Origin: Cudoniella acicularis
Taxonomy: Eukaryota; Ascomycota; Leotiomycetes; Helotiales; Helotiaceae
NCBI GenBank assembly: GCA_013054445.1
Contig: JAAMPI010001136.1
Location: 1 to 19,051 of the forward strand
Length of the DNA stretch: 19,051 bases
Direction: 5' to 3'
Program-made: the position numbers and the translations under genes
Notes under the pieces: generated by a model
The model's database searches: none
What the model was told of the DNA's origin: nothing
What the model saw: the letters and a program-made list of their open reading frames with translations, nothing else
Shown: one piece after another, positions 18,102 through 19,051 of the stretch
Layout of the letters: every line of letters begins with the position of its first letter
Numbering within the stretch: the first letter of the stretch is position 1

Positions 18102-19051
18102 ATGCTTGACTTTGCAATTACCGTCCCCACCCTCATTGGGAGTCTGTCCTCGATGTTTGCTGCTGGCTTCGTTTTTCTTTGCTATTTGATTCTGCCACCA
18201 CAGCGTCACTTCAGACATACATTGATCTTGAATCTGGCTGCGGCTGGTGAGTTGATCTTGAAGCAGAAAACAACAAGACTAACGCAATCAGATTTCTTCA
18301 ATGGCTTGAATAATAGCGCTTCCGGAATACACGCTTTTGTACATGGATCAATACCAGCAGGCGCGGGCTACTCGATAAATGGACTAATCGGACAGCTCAC
18401 TATTTAGGTGTGAGACACTTGTGCCCAAACTTCTCGAGCTCAGTATTGACTTGAACCCAGACCACCGACTTTGCCATCCTATTCATTTCCATTGCAATAT
18501 TCATTACCTTAAGCCGATCTAATTACAAGCCAAGCATGTCACCGGCCAAGAAAATGCTCATAACCACTGAAATTTGATTTGTCACAGCATGCACAAGTAA
18601 GTTCCCAGAGATATTTCAAGACCCAGTCATTTATCTGACAACTTTTAGGCCTCATCGGGCTCATCCTTGACGACTTCAAGCCCGTCAGCGGCAACTGGTG
18701 CTGGCTACGAAAAGGCGAACCCGTTTTGCGTTATGCTCTAGGTCACGGGTGACGCATAGCCATCATTTTAACAGTTATCTGTCTCTACACTTACCTATTC
18801 TTCTACATCCACTGACACTTCTCCTCCTTACGCACTATCGAAGACCTCAACGGCAATCCCTGCAAAGTCACTCACTGGTCCGACTCTGCCTTCAAAACAA
18901 CACATAATTCACCTCTACGATGGATTCAAGATCTTTAGCGAACCATACGACACGCCGACAAACCGATCCCGAAGCCCCTTTCCACCCTACATTGAAAACA
19001 AACCCCCAGACTGCTTCACCCACTTCCCTTCCGCCCCCACCTCGACAGCAG
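18102..19051 (+). pseudogene. Git3/cAMP-receptor-like GPCR, disabled copy, runs off the window
   Basis: From ATG 18102 the conceptual protein reads MLDFAITVPTLIGSLSSMF, LPPQRHFRHTLILNLAAA, then (intron 18247-18291, 45 bp) DFFNGLNNSASGIHAFVHG and INGLIGQLTI, then (intron 18408-18460) TTDFAILFISIAIFITLSRS, FVTACT, then (intron 18597-18648) SLIGLILDDFKPVSGNWCWL, RYALGHG, RIAIILTVICLYTYLFFYI and HFSSLRTIEDLNGNPCKV. These are TM1 to about TM5 of the fungal cAMP-receptor-like class. In-frame stops fall at 18405-18407 (TAG where Gln is expected before the donor), 18575-18577 (TGA for Trp in I-W-FVTACT), 18750-18752 (TGA for Trp in GHG-W-RIAI) and 18813-18815 (TGA for Arg in IH-R-HF). From about 18900 the coherent reading (LYDGFKIFSEPYDTPTNRS) moves to the next frame, so an indel is also present. 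The extracellular Cys expected near GAGC...NG is Tyr (GYSINGLIGQ). Exon structure is preserved, so the loss seems recent. The third intracellular loop and TM6-7 lie outside. Confidence 0.82.

Noticed and set aside
1..19051. Search for tRNA, rRNA and CRISPR signatures
   Set aside because: No tRNA B-box with matching arms, no rRNA-like stretch and no regularly spaced repeats were seen by eye.

Overview
The window looks like nuclear DNA of a filamentous ascomycete (Pezizomycotina). Genes have short spliceosomal introns of about 45-120 bp with GT/AG ends and CTAAC/CTGAC-like branch points. It carries a HET-domain gene, a SesB-type lipase/ankyrin gene and a Git3/cAMP-receptor-like GPCR. A Helitron fragment shows the C-to-T decay typical of repeat-induced point mutation (RIP). 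The genus cannot be told from the sequence.

Left part (1-7499) is accessory in character. An amidase-signature gene is present in two pieces on the + strand, 321-1079 and 7320-7499. The protein reads continuously across the gap (…GYPMIT then IPVGVNEEG…), so about 6.24 kb appears to have landed inside it. A putative solo LTR (80-324) abuts the first piece, which also has an in-frame TAG at 573-575. The intervening segment holds decayed coding scraps (1169-1519), an alpha/beta-hydrolase + ankyrin gene (+, to 3561), a 51-codon orphan reading frame (-, 3982-4137), an intact intronless HET-domain gene (-, 4351-6333) and a RIP-degraded Helitron helicase-like fragment (-, 7005-7316). The two large genes are tail to tail. 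Both belong to families used in fungal non-self recognition, which makes the insert the most interesting object here.

Middle part (8071-13093) is more ordinary. It has a two-exon DUF302-type gene (+), a large multi-exon fungal-specific gene of unknown function (-, about 8875-11492) and a complete four-exon TIM17, the mitochondrial inner-membrane translocase subunit (-, 12359-13093).

Right part (14834-19051) has a secreted protein of the family often mislabelled 'ribosomal protein S17' (+, one intron), with a Ser/Thr/Ala-rich linker and two Cys-rich modules. A GPCR gene (+, from 18102) follows, disabled by four stop codons explainable as C-to-T transitions plus a frameshift; it runs off the window. 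No tRNA, rRNA or CRISPR array was seen.
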